Shown here: positions 16,673-26,265 of the stretch, piece by piece
How the letters are laid out: each line of letters begins with the position of its first letter
Numbering within the stretch: position 1 is the stretch's first letter
Source: an uncultured Sutterella sp.
GTDB lineage: Bacteria > Pseudomonadota > Gammaproteobacteria > Burkholderiales > Burkholderiaceae_F
Direction of reading: 5' to 3'
NCBI GenBank assembly: GCA_900542805.1
Contig: UQOW01000006.1
Location: forward strand, 1-64,000
Length of the DNA stretch: 64,000 nucleotides
Position numbers and translations under genes: made by a program
The notes under the pieces: model-generated
What the model was told of the DNA's origin: nothing
The model's input: the letters and a program-made list of their open reading frames with translations, nothing else
Database searches by the model: none

Positions 16673-17904
16673 GGGCAATCTTTTTGCCGCGCCGCAAAAC
16701 CGCTCTTGTTCGTGTCGGCGACGGGGACAAAGCGGTTCGAATCGGCGGTCTCTCACCGATTCTGTTGCAGTCGATGACAAACACACCCACTGAGGATGTT
16801 TCCGAGACGGTAAGGCAAGTCACGGAGCTTGCTCGTGCCGGAAGTGAGCTTGTGCGCATGACGGTCAATACGCCGGCTGCCGCGCGCGCCGTTCCGTTGA
16901 TTCGTGAGGCGCTTGAAAAAGCCGGGTGCTTCGTGCCTTTAGTGGGCGACTTTCACTATAACGGGCATAAGCTGCTCAGAGCAGAGCCCGCGTGTGCGCA
17001 GGCCCTGAGTAAATACCGCATCAACCCGGGTAACGTCGGTAAAGGTGCCTTACACGAAGAAAACTTTGCAACGATGATCGAGACGGCCTGCCGGTATGGG
17101 AAAGCCGTGCGCATCGGCGTTAACGGCGGGTCGCTTGATAAGGAACTTTTGGAAAAGCGCATTGCCGAGGGACGCGAAACCGGGAAAGAGGCCCGAGATG
17201 TTTTCCTCGATTGCGTTGTCGAAAGCACTTTGGCAAGTGCCCGCGAGGCGCTTTCGCTCGGACTCAAAGAAAGCCAACTTGTGCTTTCGGCTAAGGTAAG
17301 CGACGTTCCCGATTTGCTTTACGTGTACCGAAAGCTTGCTGATGCTTCGACCGTTCCCTTACACGTGGGCCTTACGGAAGCGGGAATCGGCACCAAAGGG
17401 TTAGTCGCAAGTACGGCAGCGCTTTCAATCCTTCTTTCTGAAGGAATCGGCGATACGATTCGTGTGTCGATTACGCCGGAACCCGGAAAATCGCGCACCG
17501 AAGAGGTCCTCGTCGCGCGTGAAGTCTTACAAAGCCTCGGGATGCGGCGCTTTTGTCCGCTTGTCACTTCGTGCCCGGGATGCGGAAGAACCAATAATGC
17601 GCTCTTTGAGCGTTTGGCTCAGGCAACGCAAGAGTTTGTCGCGCGCCGGGGACCGGCGTGGAAAGAGTCGGCTCCCGGGTCCGAGAGCATGCGTATTGCC
17701 GTCATGGGCTGCGTCGTTAACGGCCCGGGGGAGGCGAGTAACGCCGATATGGGCCTTAGCCTCCCGGGACGCGGCGAAGCGCCCGTGGCGCCCGTTTTTG
17801 CCGACGGGAAAAAGATTGCTGCATTAAAAGGCGAGAATATAGAGGCCGATTTTCAAGCGCTTATCGAGCAGTACGTCGCGAAACGCTGGTCCAAGAAAGC
17901 TTAA
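16669..17904 (+). CDS. ispG: 4-hydroxy-3-methylbut-2-enyl diphosphate synthase IspG
   Basis: A 411-residue 4Fe-4S enzyme of the MEP isoprenoid pathway. The N-terminal TIM-barrel half shows LLQSMTNTPTEDV and PLVGDFHYNGH; the cluster ligands lie in TSCPGCGRT and VMGCVVNGPGE, with Glu of the latter as third-type ligand. The length and the insert-free form are typical of proteobacteria. ATG overlaps the rlmN stop and hisS follows after 17 bp, so this is one operon. Confidence 0.96.
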   Translation: MRAIFLPRRKTALVRVGDGDKAVRIGGLSPILLQSMTNTPTEDVSETVRQVTELARAGSELVRMTVNTPAAARAVPLIREALEKAGCFVPLVGDFHYNGHKLLRAEPACAQALSKYRINPGNVGKGALHEENFATMIETACRYGKAVRIGVNGGSLDKELLEKRIAEGRETGKEARDVFLDCVVESTLASAREALSLGLKESQLVLSAKVSDVPDLLYVYRKLADASTVPLHVGLTEAGIGTKGLVASTAALSILLSEGIGDTIRVSITPEPGKSRTEEVLVAREVLQSLGMRRFCPLVTSCPGCGRTNNALFERLAQATQEFVARRGPAWKESAPGSESMRIAVMGCVVNGPGEASNADMGLSLPGRGEAPVAPVFADGKKIAALKGENIEADFQALIEQYVAKRWSKKA

Positions 17905-17921
17905 ATAAGTGGTGGTAAACG

Positions 17922-19208
17922 ATGGGAAACGCCAAAATTACCGGTATCAAGGGCATGAACGACATGCTCCCCGATCAGACTCCCGTTTGGGAGCGCTTTG
18001 AAGCGGCGGCGCGCCAAGCGGCCGCAAGCTACGGGTACCGACAGATTCGCACGCCGATTTTGGAGTCGACGGCGCTCTTTTGCCGCGGCATCGGAGAGGT
18101 GACCGATATTGTCGAAAAGGAGATGTACTCTTTTGAAGATAGTTTGAACGGGGAAAAGCTCACGCTTCGGCCCGAAGGGACGAGTGCCGTCGTGCGCTCG
18201 GCCATCGAGCACAACTTAACCTATAACGCTCCGCAACGCCTGTGGTACTTCGGACCGATGTTCCGGCACGAGCGTCCGCAGCGCGGCAGGTACCGTCAGT
18301 TCTACCAATTCGGGTGCGAGGCCTTGGGGTTTGCAGGGCCCGATATCGACATAGAGCTCCTTGCGATGACGCATCGCTTGTGGAAGATGCTCGGCATTGA
18401 CGCCGCACTTGAGCTTAATAGCCTCGGAGCCGCTCCCGAGCGCGCCGAGCATCGCAAGGCCTTGATTGCCTATTTAACAGAGCACATCGACCTTTTAGAC
18501 GAAGACGCGAAGCGGCGCTTGACGACTAACCCCCTTCGCATTCTCGATACGAAAAATCCGGCGATGCAGGACCTGGTGGCACAGGCTCCGAAACTCATTG
18601 ACTTTTTGGGTCCGGACTCCTTGACGTTTTTAAAAAATCTGGAAAAAGGGCTTTCGTCTTTAGGGATTGACTACACAATCAATCCCCGCCTTGTACGCGG
18701 TCTTGATTACTACAACCACACGGTTTTCGAATGGACAACCGATAAGCTCGGAGCCCAAGGGACGATTTGCGGGGGCGGGCGGTATGACTCCTTAATCGGA
18801 ATCCTCGGCGGGCGCGAGACGCCTGCGGCCGGTTTTGCCATGGGAGCCGAGCGTGTCATTGAACTCATGCAAGAGGGCGGAAAAACCTATGAGACGCCCT
18901 TGTGTCGCGTGTACATCGCACATCAGGGAGGGGAAACGGAACTTGTTGCCCGCGCAATCGGCGAGCGCTTGCGCGATGCCGGGATTTCGACCGTCGTGCA
19001 CGCGGGAAGTACGTCCTTTAAGTCGCAGATGAAGCGAGCCGATGCGTCGATGGCCACCTGGGTTGTCATCGCCGGACAAGAGGAACTGGCGAGTCACGCC
19101 GTTTCCGTCAAACGCTTGCGTGATGAGGTCGGAGGGCAGGTTTTCGATGAACAAAAACGCATTTTGATTGACGAAATTGAAACAATTGTGCGTTCGGATA
19201 CCTTCTAG
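17922..19208 (+). CDS. hisS: Histidyl-tRNA synthetase
   Basis: A 428-residue class II synthetase. Motif 2 is FGPMFRHERPQRGRYRQFYQ, the HisA-type motif is RGLDYYNHTVFEW, motif 3 is in GFAMGAERVIELM, and a C-terminal anticodon-binding domain follows from about residue 330. GGTGG precedes the ATG. It is the fourth gene of the ndk-der block. Confidence 0.97.
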   Translation: MGNAKITGIKGMNDMLPDQTPVWERFEAAARQAAASYGYRQIRTPILESTALFCRGIGEVTDIVEKEMYSFEDSLNGEKLTLRPEGTSAVVRSAIEHNLTYNAPQRLWYFGPMFRHERPQRGRYRQFYQFGCEALGFAGPDIDIELLAMTHRLWKMLGIDAALELNSLGAAPERAEHRKALIAYLTEHIDLLDEDAKRRLTTNPLRILDTKNPAMQDLVAQAPKLIDFLGPDSLTFLKNLEKGLSSLGIDYTINPRLVRGLDYYNHTVFEWTTDKLGAQGTICGGGRYDSLIGILGGRETPAAGFAMGAERVIELMQEGGKTYETPLCRVYIAHQGGETELVARAIGERLRDAGISTVVHAGSTSFKSQMKRADASMATWVVIAGQEELASHAVSVKRLRDEVGGQVFDEQKRILIDEIETIVRSDTF

Positions 19209-19253
19209 AGCGCTTTCCTACGGTAGGATACGTTCGTTTTAGGAAAAGACACT

Positions 19254-19889
19254 ATGGCATACGATTTAGAAGAACAAGAGTCACTGGACCAACTTAAGGC
19301 GTGGTGGGAAAAATGGGGCACACCCATTACGGCGGTCATCACCGTGGCCTGCCTGGCATTTGCCGGCTACAACGGCTATCGGTACTATGAAAAAAATCAG
19401 GGCGCCAAAGCAACGGCTGCCTACGTGCAACTGCAAAACGCCGTTGTCATGGACGAAAAGAAAAACATCAAGTCCTTGTCCGAGGGCCTGATGAAAGAGT
19501 ACCCCAAGCACGTGTTTGCCTCGCTTGCGGCGTTTTCTCGCGCGGCAGCAGCGGTCAATGAGGGGGACTTAGAAGGGGCGAAAAAAGCCTTAACCTGGGT
19601 CATCGAAACCGGGAAACGTCCCGAATACGCGACGCTCGCGCGGGTGCGGTTGGCCGGGGTTGATTTAGATCTCGGTAAGCCCGAAGAGGCTCTTTCCGTC
19701 TTAAAGGGCATCGAGCCCCCCGAAGGCGATGTTGTGATCTATCAGGACCGCCTCGGAGACGTTTACTACGCGTTGGGCGACAGGGAAAACGCCCGCAAGG
19801 CTTGGAAGGCCTCTATTGAAGCCGATAAACGCGTCAATATCCTCACGCCTTTCGTGACGATTAAACTCGAGTCCTTGCCCGCCGAATAA
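19254..19889 (+). CDS. YfgM-like tetratricopeptide inner-membrane protein
   Basis: A 211-residue protein with one transmembrane helix at about 19-40 (GTPITAVITVACLAFAGY) and a periplasmic TPR_21/UPF0070 domain. The charged N-terminal motif EEQESLDQLKAWWEKWG is the family hallmark. In E. coli YfgM associates with the SecYEG translocon and periplasmic chaperones. The position between hisS and bamB is the conserved one. Confidence 0.9.
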   Translation: MAYDLEEQESLDQLKAWWEKWGTPITAVITVACLAFAGYNGYRYYEKNQGAKATAAYVQLQNAVVMDEKKNIKSLSEGLMKEYPKHVFASLAAFSRAAAAVNEGDLEGAKKALTWVIETGKRPEYATLARVRLAGVDLDLGKPEEALSVLKGIEPPEGDVVIYQDRLGDVYYALGDRENARKAWKASIEADKRVNILTPFVTIKLESLPAE

Positions 19890-19912
19890 CGGGGGCAAAG
19901 ACTCATCGGGAG

Positions 19913-21067
19913 ATGGGTATGACAACACTGCGACACGGTCTCGGACCGGTTCTTTGCGCGGCAGCCGCATTCGTCCTGACGGCGTGCTCCTCGACAAGTA
20001 CGAGAGAGCCCGCGGAACTGACGAAAGTGACGCCTCAATTTCAAGTAGAAAAGGTTTGGAGCGTTTCTCTCGGAGATAATCGTGCGGGGTTGCTCACACC
20101 GTCTTTAACGTCGACGGGAATTTACGCCGCCGGCGCCTCGTCGCTTTACAGGATTGATCCGGTAACCGGAAAAACCCTCTGGGAAGTTCCCGTTCACTCA
20201 ACCGTGACGGCCGGGGTCGGGAGCGACGGCCACACGGTGGCGCTCGGAACGGCCTCGGGCCTGCTTGCGGTTTACGATGAAACCGGTAACGCTTTGTGGT
20301 CGGCCAAATTAAGTGCCGAGATGGTCACGCCCCCGCTCGTCGGTGCCGGGGTTGTTCTCGTGCGCACGTCCGATACGCGCATCTCGTGCTATGACGCCGT
20401 CTCGGGCGAGCGTCGCTGGCGTTATCAGACGCAATCGCCGGCTTTGTCGCTTCGCGTGGCCCGCGAGATGCGGTTTTCGCCCGCCGGGGTCCTTGTCGGA
20501 GAAAATTCTGGGCGTCTACTAGCTTTAGATGCGACCGGGAAACCTGTTTTTGAAATCCCTGTCTCGGAACCTAAAGGGACAACGGAAGTCGATCGCCTCT
20601 CGGATGTTGTCGGAGCTCCGATGGTCGATGCTACGCTCATGTGCGCGGCCTCCTACCAAGGGCGCGTCTTGTGCGTCAGCGCCGAAGACGGACATATGGT
20701 CTGGACGCGGCCTGTGGATGCCGTTTCAGGACCTGTGACCGACGGCTCTTACGTGTATGTGACGGCGTCTGACGGTGCGCTTTACGCCTTCGATCACGAT
20801 ACGGGAACGCCTGCTTGGACCAATTCCGAGTATCGATGGCGGTCCGTGAGTGCCCCGGTTGTCACAAGCGGGGGCCTGGCGTTCGGCGACTACGACGGAA
20901 TCGTCAGTTTCCTTGACCCGACAACCGGCCGAACCGTCGCACGCTCGCAGATTCCCGGCGCCAGTGTCAGTGCGCCGGTTCCTTACGACGGCGGTGCGCT
21001 TTTTCAAACCAATGAGGGCAAACTCGTGTTCCTGCGGCCTGCGTTGCCGCAAAATGCTTTGAAGTAA
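19913..21067 (+). CDS. bamB: Outer-membrane assembly lipoprotein BamB
   Basis: A 384-residue lipoprotein of the BAM complex that inserts outer-membrane beta-barrels. The signal peptide ends with the lipobox LTAC (Cys about residue 25). PQQ-like beta-propeller repeats follow, recognisable as repeated DxxTGKxLWxxP, DETGNALWS, DAVSGERRWRY, DATGKPVFE and DHDTGTPAW units. It sits between yfgM-like and der as in E. coli and betaproteobacteria. Confidence 0.94.
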   Translation: MGMTTLRHGLGPVLCAAAAFVLTACSSTSTREPAELTKVTPQFQVEKVWSVSLGDNRAGLLTPSLTSTGIYAAGASSLYRIDPVTGKTLWEVPVHSTVTAGVGSDGHTVALGTASGLLAVYDETGNALWSAKLSAEMVTPPLVGAGVVLVRTSDTRISCYDAVSGERRWRYQTQSPALSLRVAREMRFSPAGVLVGENSGRLLALDATGKPVFEIPVSEPKGTTEVDRLSDVVGAPMVDATLMCAASYQGRVLCVSAEDGHMVWTRPVDAVSGPVTDGSYVYVTASDGALYAFDHDTGTPAWTNSEYRWRSVSAPVVTSGGLAFGDYDGIVSFLDPTTGRTVARSQIPGASVSAPVPYDGGALFQTNEGKLVFLRPALPQNALK

Positions 21068-21078
21068 AACGGTACGGT

Positions 21079-22410
21079 ATGCTTCCGGTCATTGCTCTTG
21101 TCGGCCGACCCAATGTCGGCAAGTCGACGCTTTTTAATCGCTTAACGCGCACGCGCGATGCCATCGTGGCAGACTTCTCCGGTCTGACGCGCGACCGCCA
21201 ATACGGGGAAGGTCGCGTGGGTCCTTGCCCGTACATTGTCATCGACACAGGGGGCTTTGAACCCGTAAAGGGCGAGGGGATTGTGCGCGAGATGGCCCGG
21301 CAGGCCGAAGCGGCCATTGCCGAGGCCGATATCGTCCTTTTTCTCTGCGATGCCCGGGCGGGCTTAACGCCCCAAGACGAGCGCATCGCACGGCGCTTGA
21401 GAACGACCGGGCGAGAAATTCACCTTGTTGTCAACAAAGCCGAAGGCCTTGATGAGCGCCATACGGCTGAATTTCATGAATTGGGCCTTTCAGATCCCGT
21501 CCGAATTTCCGCGAGTCACGGGGGAGGCGTTGCCGCCCTCATGAATGCGGTATTAACGCCCTTTGTCAGTCGCGAGCCTGAAGAGGAGGCCGAGGAGGAC
21601 GGCCGCATTAAGGTCGCCGTGGCCGGGCGTCCCAATGTCGGAAAATCCACGCTCATTAATGCCCTGATCGGTGAGGAGCGCCTGATTGCCTACGACATGC
21701 CCGGCACCACGCGCGATGCCGTTCGGGTGGATTTTGAATCGGGAGAGAACCGATTTACTCTCATTGATACGGCGGGCTTAAGAAAGAAAAACAAGGTCTT
21801 TGAGACGGTCGAAAAGTTTTCGGTCGTCAAAACCCTTCAGGCCATCGCCGAGGCCAACGTCGTGATTTTGGTTCTCGATGCCGTCGACGGCATTACGGCT
21901 CACGATGCGCACATCGCCGCCTATGCCTTAGATTCCGGGCGGGCTCTTGTGGTGGCCGTCAATAAGTGGGACGGCCTCGATTCGTACGAGCGGTCGCGAG
22001 CCGATATCGACATCGAGCGCAAGTTCCGTTTCTTAAGTTGGGCGCGCTTTGTCCATATTTCGGCCAAAAAGAAAAACGGATTAAATCACCTGATGCGCGC
22101 TGTGCGCGAGGCGTACGATGCAAGCTTTGCTAAGCTGCCGACTCCCAAGCTCACACGGGCGCTTTTGGAGGCAACGGCCCAGCAACTGCCGGCCCGTGCC
22201 GGTCGTGTGAGACCGAAACTCCGATATGCCCATCAGGGCGGACAAAATCCACCGGTGATTGTCATTCACGGGAACAGTCTGGAAGCGGTATCTGAAAGCT
22301 ACAAGCGGTACTTGGAAGGGTTTTTCCGTGATAAGTTCAATTTGGCGGGAACGCCCTTAAGGCTTGAGATGAAAACCTCCAAGAACCCGTATGCTAAGAA
22401 GGTTAGTTAA
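21079..22410 (+). CDS. der: Ribosome-assembly GTPase Der (EngA)
   Basis: A 443-residue protein with two GTPase domains in tandem. The first has GRPNVGKSTLFN and DTGGF with NKAEG; the second has GRPNVGKSTLINAL, DTAGL and NKWDG. The C-terminal KH-like domain runs from about residue 350 (KLRYAHQGGQNPPVIVIHGN). It acts in 50S subunit maturation. It is the last housekeeping gene: hfq, normally next in this lineage, is missing and conjugation genes begin within 100 bp. Confidence 0.97.
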   Translation: MLPVIALVGRPNVGKSTLFNRLTRTRDAIVADFSGLTRDRQYGEGRVGPCPYIVIDTGGFEPVKGEGIVREMARQAEAAIAEADIVLFLCDARAGLTPQDERIARRLRTTGREIHLVVNKAEGLDERHTAEFHELGLSDPVRISASHGGGVAALMNAVLTPFVSREPEEEAEEDGRIKVAVAGRPNVGKSTLINALIGEERLIAYDMPGTTRDAVRVDFESGENRFTLIDTAGLRKKNKVFETVEKFSVVKTLQAIAEANVVILVLDAVDGITAHDAHIAAYALDSGRALVVAVNKWDGLDSYERSRADIDIERKFRFLSWARFVHISAKKKNGLNHLMRAVREAYDASFAKLPTPKLTRALLEATAQQLPARAGRVRPKLRYAHQGGQNPPVIVIHGNSLEAVSESYKRYLEGFFRDKFNLAGTPLRLEMKTSKNPYAKKVS

Positions 22411-22588
22411 TCGGGTACCGGACGTCTTCTTTCAGGTAACTGAAGACCGCCTCCTCAAAATGCTTCGGGGTCGTGCCGTTATCTAAGCTCAATCCCTTTT
22501 TACCGTTCGAATCGGTGAAAGTTTCGAACGCCGCTTCGGGCACAAAGAATCCCGAGAATAAGTAAACCTTGCGCCGACGGGACTGCTA
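22403..22588 (-). other. Alternative open frame overlapping the DUF4400-like gene and der end
   Basis: On the minus strand, a frame different from the membrane-protein gene is open from 22588 to a TAA at 22403-22405 and reads plausible protein, for example LFSGFFVPEAAFETFTD and later FEEAVFSYLKEDVRYPIN. It has no clear start. It may be the 3' end of a gene left at the junction, a frameshift product, or chance. Confidence 0.2.
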
Positions 22589-23054
22589 GGCCCAGCGGAA
22601 GAGTAAGCGTCGCTACAAAGGCCGCCGAGAGAAAAATCGCAAGCCTTACGGCAATCGAATAGCGATTGGGGGAATACGCTTCGTAGCGATCAATGGCTTC
22701 GCAGCGCGCGAGCAACCCGTCGGCAAGGACCGCGGCAAACGCTAAGGCATAAAAGCACCAAAGGCTTTCATAGACCGTCAGGCGCGCAAGAAATAGGCGG
22801 TAGGAAAGCGTGAGCTTTAAGAAAACGTCATCGAAGGGAAGTGTATTCAAAAGACTTTTGACAAGGCGTGCGAGTTCGGCCTGACCGAGCCAGGCGGCCA
22901 GGGCCTCTGAGGGGAGAACGCTTTGTAAGGGCCCCATACTCCGAAGGGCTGCAAGCGAGGCCCCGTAGGCGCCTACCTCGAAGGTGCACGCGGCGGCAAG
23001 AACACATCCGGTAAGAAAAAGGACACTGACCGTTACAACGCGAGCGATGCTCAT
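22500..23054 (-). CDS. DUF4400-like conjugative-element membrane protein
   Basis: A 184-residue protein with about four hydrophobic segments, including ones near the N-terminus (VVTVSVLFLTGCVLAAAC) and two in the second half (YALAFAAVLADGLLA; IFLSAAFVATLTLPLG). The layout and its position directly behind traD match the DUF4400 proteins of SXT-like conjugative elements. The start at 23054 follows a perfect AAGGAGG; an ATG at 23087 lies in traD. Function in transfer is not established. Confidence 0.6.
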   Translation of the reverse strand: MSIARVVTVSVLFLTGCVLAAACTFEVGAYGASLAALRSMGPLQSVLPSEALAAWLGQAELARLVKSLLNTLPFDDVFLKLTLSYRLFLARLTVYESLWCFYALAFAAVLADGLLARCEAIDRYEAYSPNRYSIAVRLAIFLSAAFVATLTLPLGLAVPSAQGLLILGILCARSGVRNFHRFER

Positions 23055-23064
23055 GGGGACCTCC

Positions 23065-24927
23065 TTAAATCGGGAATCGATCCTCACCCGTTAAAACCGG
23101 AACGCGCCCCTTGACGATCGTTGCTCCGGCAAGCGAAGCAAAGTATTCGGTATTGGGAAGGCGTCCGAGCCAAGAGGCCTCCAAAAGGGGTTCACGCTCG
23201 CTCGTTTCGCGACGCGTAAAGCCGGAAGAAAACCGCCCGGGGGCATCTGAGGCACTTTGGCTCACGAGCCCTGTTGTCGTTGAAGCAATCTTCGTGCGCC
23301 CGAAGGTTTCGATGGCAAAGCGCGCCGTCTCAAGGTCCTTCGTGCGAAGCGCAATGAGATTATTGAAGTTTCCGAGAGCCATGCGTGCGGCAGCCTCGCT
23401 TTTAAGACGCGCCGTCAGGTCGCTCACGGTTTGCATCGCACAGGTCGTGCGAATGCCTGCTTCCGCGCCTTTATTGAGGATTTCGATTAACGCCTCGCTC
23501 ATGGCGTTCGAAGCCTCATCGATAAATAGGTGAATGCGCGTGGGCGTTTCGCGCGTGTTGTAGCGGGCGGCGGCAAGACCTGCGAGGTCGGCCAAAAGAA
23601 GCGTTGCGACGGAGCTTGCCGTAAAGGAATCGGCCAAGGCGTCGGTCGCAACGTACAAAACGCCCCGGGTCTTAATCAGGTGATTTAAGCTTGTGATCGG
23701 TCGCAAGGGGTCATCGGCGGTCGGGGAAAGGCTTTCTCCTAAGGGCCCTGCCGTCAGGCTCGTTAAAAGCGGCAGGAGACCTGCAATTAATTTGGCTTCA
23801 TGGTCAGGGTCGGCCGCCAAAAGCGAGAGCGCCTCTTTAAAGGGAAAAGCAGAAGCTTTATCCTCCGTCAGAAGCGACTCAAGAACGCTTTGAAGTTGTT
23901 CGCGTTCACTGCGTTTCCCGGTCAGGGTCATTTGTTCGAGTAAGTAACTTCGGCCGAAGTGGTAAGAAGCCGTTCGGAAAACCAGATCTTGCGGGCCGCT
24001 CGCAAGGGCCTCGGATAGGGTCACTAAGGTAATGGGTTTCCCGGAAACGCGTAGTAGGGACGATGCCGTATAGACGGCCTTCCACGCAAAGGCAACGAAG
24101 GGCCCGGTTTCGTTCAGGCACCACGTGATGCGGCTCGCAATTTCCGAAAGGCGCCCGTAGTTGGCTAAAAGATTCATGCGCACTCCCACGTCGGACGCCG
24201 GGTGAAAGACTAGGGGCGGCGCGCGCCCTGCAAGGTCCGTCGCTCTTTGTAGGGCAGCGAGTGTTCGGGGACTGTTTTTCGGATCGATAATAAGAACCGT
24301 CTCGCCCCGAAAAATCGCTTCGCTGATAAGAAGCGTTAATAAGACCCCTTTACCTGATTGCGTGGTCCCGACAATGAGCGTGCCGCCGTCGGCCGCTTTC
24401 TCCGTCAATAGGACGGGCGTCTCGCTCGGGCCGATGCCGTGCAACCACCCTTGACCGATGGCGTTCGCTTTTTTGCCGCGGGTGCCGGTCAAAAGGGCAC
24501 GCAAAAAGGTAGGAATCTTGTAAGGGTCTAAGGGCGCGTCCGTGAGGCGATAGGCGGTGTTGGCAAGTTCCGGTGTCCAGACAAAGCCGCGCCCGAGATA
24601 AACAGAGCCGGCCGGGATGCGCTTCACAAGCCTAAAAAGACGCACGGAGCTTAAAAACTGCACAGGAAAACCGGCAAGGGCGGCCCGTGCACGAAGCCGC
24701 GAGAGTGCCTGAGTTGCACGAATCAAAGCGAGAAGAAAAAGAAGGAGGACGGCAATTACCACGGGAAGCGCCTCCTCAGGCGGTACGGGAAGAGCAAGAA
24801 AAGAGGAAAAATCAAGTGCCGGAAGATTTTCTTGCAAGGCAAAGGCGACCGGAATCGTCAAAAAAAAGGCCGCTAAGAGGGGTCCGGTCGGGCTTAAGAA
24901 AAGGGAATTTTCCGAGGGGTTTTTCAT
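23065..24927 (-). CDS. traD: Type IV coupling protein, TraD family
   Basis: A 620-residue FtsK/HerA-like ATPase that couples the relaxase-DNA complex to the secretion channel. Two N-terminal transmembrane segments (about 14-30 and 53-68) precede the motor domain. Walker A is GTTQSGKG (187-194) and Walker B is HLFIDEAS (near 465). The C-terminal region has RMALGNFNNLIALRTKD, as in the SXT/TOL TraD subgroup. AAGGA precedes the ATG. It is followed at 11 bp by the DUF4400-like gene, and preceded by an unknown protein gene. Confidence 0.9.
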   Translation of the reverse strand: MKNPSENSLFLSPTGPLLAAFFLTIPVAFALQENLPALDFSSFLALPVPPEEALPVVIAVLLLFLLALIRATQALSRLRARAALAGFPVQFLSSVRLFRLVKRIPAGSVYLGRGFVWTPELANTAYRLTDAPLDPYKIPTFLRALLTGTRGKKANAIGQGWLHGIGPSETPVLLTEKAADGGTLIVGTTQSGKGVLLTLLISEAIFRGETVLIIDPKNSPRTLAALQRATDLAGRAPPLVFHPASDVGVRMNLLANYGRLSEIASRITWCLNETGPFVAFAWKAVYTASSLLRVSGKPITLVTLSEALASGPQDLVFRTASYHFGRSYLLEQMTLTGKRSEREQLQSVLESLLTEDKASAFPFKEALSLLAADPDHEAKLIAGLLPLLTSLTAGPLGESLSPTADDPLRPITSLNHLIKTRGVLYVATDALADSFTASSVATLLLADLAGLAAARYNTRETPTRIHLFIDEASNAMSEALIEILNKGAEAGIRTTCAMQTVSDLTARLKSEAAARMALGNFNNLIALRTKDLETARFAIETFGRTKIASTTTGLVSQSASDAPGRFSSGFTRRETSEREPLLEASWLGRLPNTEYFASLAGATIVKGRVPVLTGEDRFPI

Positions 24928-24936
24928 CGGTAGTCC

Positions 24937-26265
24937 TTAAGGGAGGATTTTCTCTTGTTGCGTCAGTACCGCGTCTAAGGCACGTTTGGCTTCGTGGATT
25001 CGGCCTTTGGGGGCATCGGGTGTCAGGATGCCGTCTTTCATGAGTTTTCTTCGCTCCATGGTAAGAAGGCGCGTAATGTCGCCTGTTGCACAATCGCGGC
25101 GCCCTCGGGCTTGATTGATAAAAAGGATGCCGCTTACGGGTGCCGCTTCATAGGGCAGGGCGCAGCCCTCGGTTTTCGGGCCGATTCGGTAACGCACGAC
25201 AACGCCTTCGGATGAGGCTTCGGACCCCGAGTAGATGCAATAATTTTCTGCAAGTTCCCGTAAGAGGGTATCGTCTGTCAAAGACACATCCGCGAGGGTC
25301 TTTAACGGAACAAAAAGGGCTACGGGACCTGTGTGAGGCGTGCTGTCGGGGCGATTGATGCGCCGTGTGTCGACAAAGTAAAAGGCCTTCTCGCGCGAAG
25401 ATGACCCGGCAAGTGTCAGTGTCTTAGCAAGAATCTCGGCAAAGTTGCTTGATTGCGATGTGGCCAAGGTTGCGGGAAGTCGAAACACGCAAGCACCGAT
25501 TTTTAGGTTGACTTTGGCCCGTAGCGCCCCGTCGTCTTGTAGGTAGAGCTTTTCGCGGTGCAAAAGATCGGCATTTCGACCGGCAAAAAGAGTCAGAATC
25601 GAGGACTTAATCGGCGCAAAGATTTCAAACATCGGCTCGTAGGGAACGCCGGTTTTGCTGCATTTGACGCGCTTGACGACAGATACAAGAGAAACTGACG
25701 TGAGTTTCTTAATCGCCTGATCAAACAGTGGGTCCGTTACGACGCGCGTTCTTAAAAAGAGGCGTTCGCGCGCATACGTAAACTCGGTCGGTGCGACGCG
25801 TGATGCGGATATAAGAAACGTTGCCTGAGCGCGCCAGAGGGACGAAGGGGACAGGGAAAGGAAGGCCTTAAGAAGCGCAAAAAAGTCCTTTTCCTCAAGG
25901 GCTTGATCAAAGCTCAGGAGTTTTAAGGTCGAAAGACGCCGCACCGTGAGTAAAAAGTCGGATCGTGTCAGGTGGTCCTTAAGAGACAAAAACGCTTTCG
26001 GACCCTCCAAAAGGGCCAACGCGGCGCCGTAGGCTGTTAAAAAGACGGCCAGGGTTTTGGTTTCCAAAAAAACGCGCAGAGCCACTTGCGTGCTCTTCTC
26101 GGAGACAAAGGGAAGCACTCGGCAGAGCGCTGCAACGCGCGAGACTTCGTCTGCCTCGGGAGTCGGGAGTGTGCCGATCAGGCGCTCTAAAAGAGCCCCA
26201 AGGCGTTGTCCTGCCACAGGAGCATCAAATAGGACGCGTTGCCGTTTTTTTCGAAAAAAGAACAT
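24937..26265 (-). CDS. Unknown protein of the conjugation module, upstream of traD
   Basis: A 442-residue protein that I do not recognise. It begins MFFFRKKRQRV, has no signal peptide or long hydrophobic segment, and is mostly helical in its first half (many Leu, Ala and Lys). A middle region with NLKIGACVFRLPATLATSQSSN and a C-terminal basic stretch (RLLTMERRKLMKD) end the protein. The start at 26265 follows AGGAC. It precedes traD by 9 bp on the same strand, so it is probably a transfer accessory factor; it lacks the HUH or MobH motifs of relaxases. Confidence 0.7.
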   Translation of the reverse strand: MFFFRKKRQRVLFDAPVAGQRLGALLERLIGTLPTPEADEVSRVAALCRVLPFVSEKSTQVALRVFLETKTLAVFLTAYGAALALLEGPKAFLSLKDHLTRSDFLLTVRRLSTLKLLSFDQALEEKDFFALLKAFLSLSPSSLWRAQATFLISASRVAPTEFTYARERLFLRTRVVTDPLFDQAIKKLTSVSLVSVVKRVKCSKTGVPYEPMFEIFAPIKSSILTLFAGRNADLLHREKLYLQDDGALRAKVNLKIGACVFRLPATLATSQSSNFAEILAKTLTLAGSSSREKAFYFVDTRRINRPDSTPHTGPVALFVPLKTLADVSLTDDTLLRELAENYCIYSGSEASSEGVVVRYRIGPKTEGCALPYEAAPVSGILFINQARGRRDCATGDITRLLTMERRKLMKDGILTPDAPKGRIHEAKRALDAVLTQQEKILP

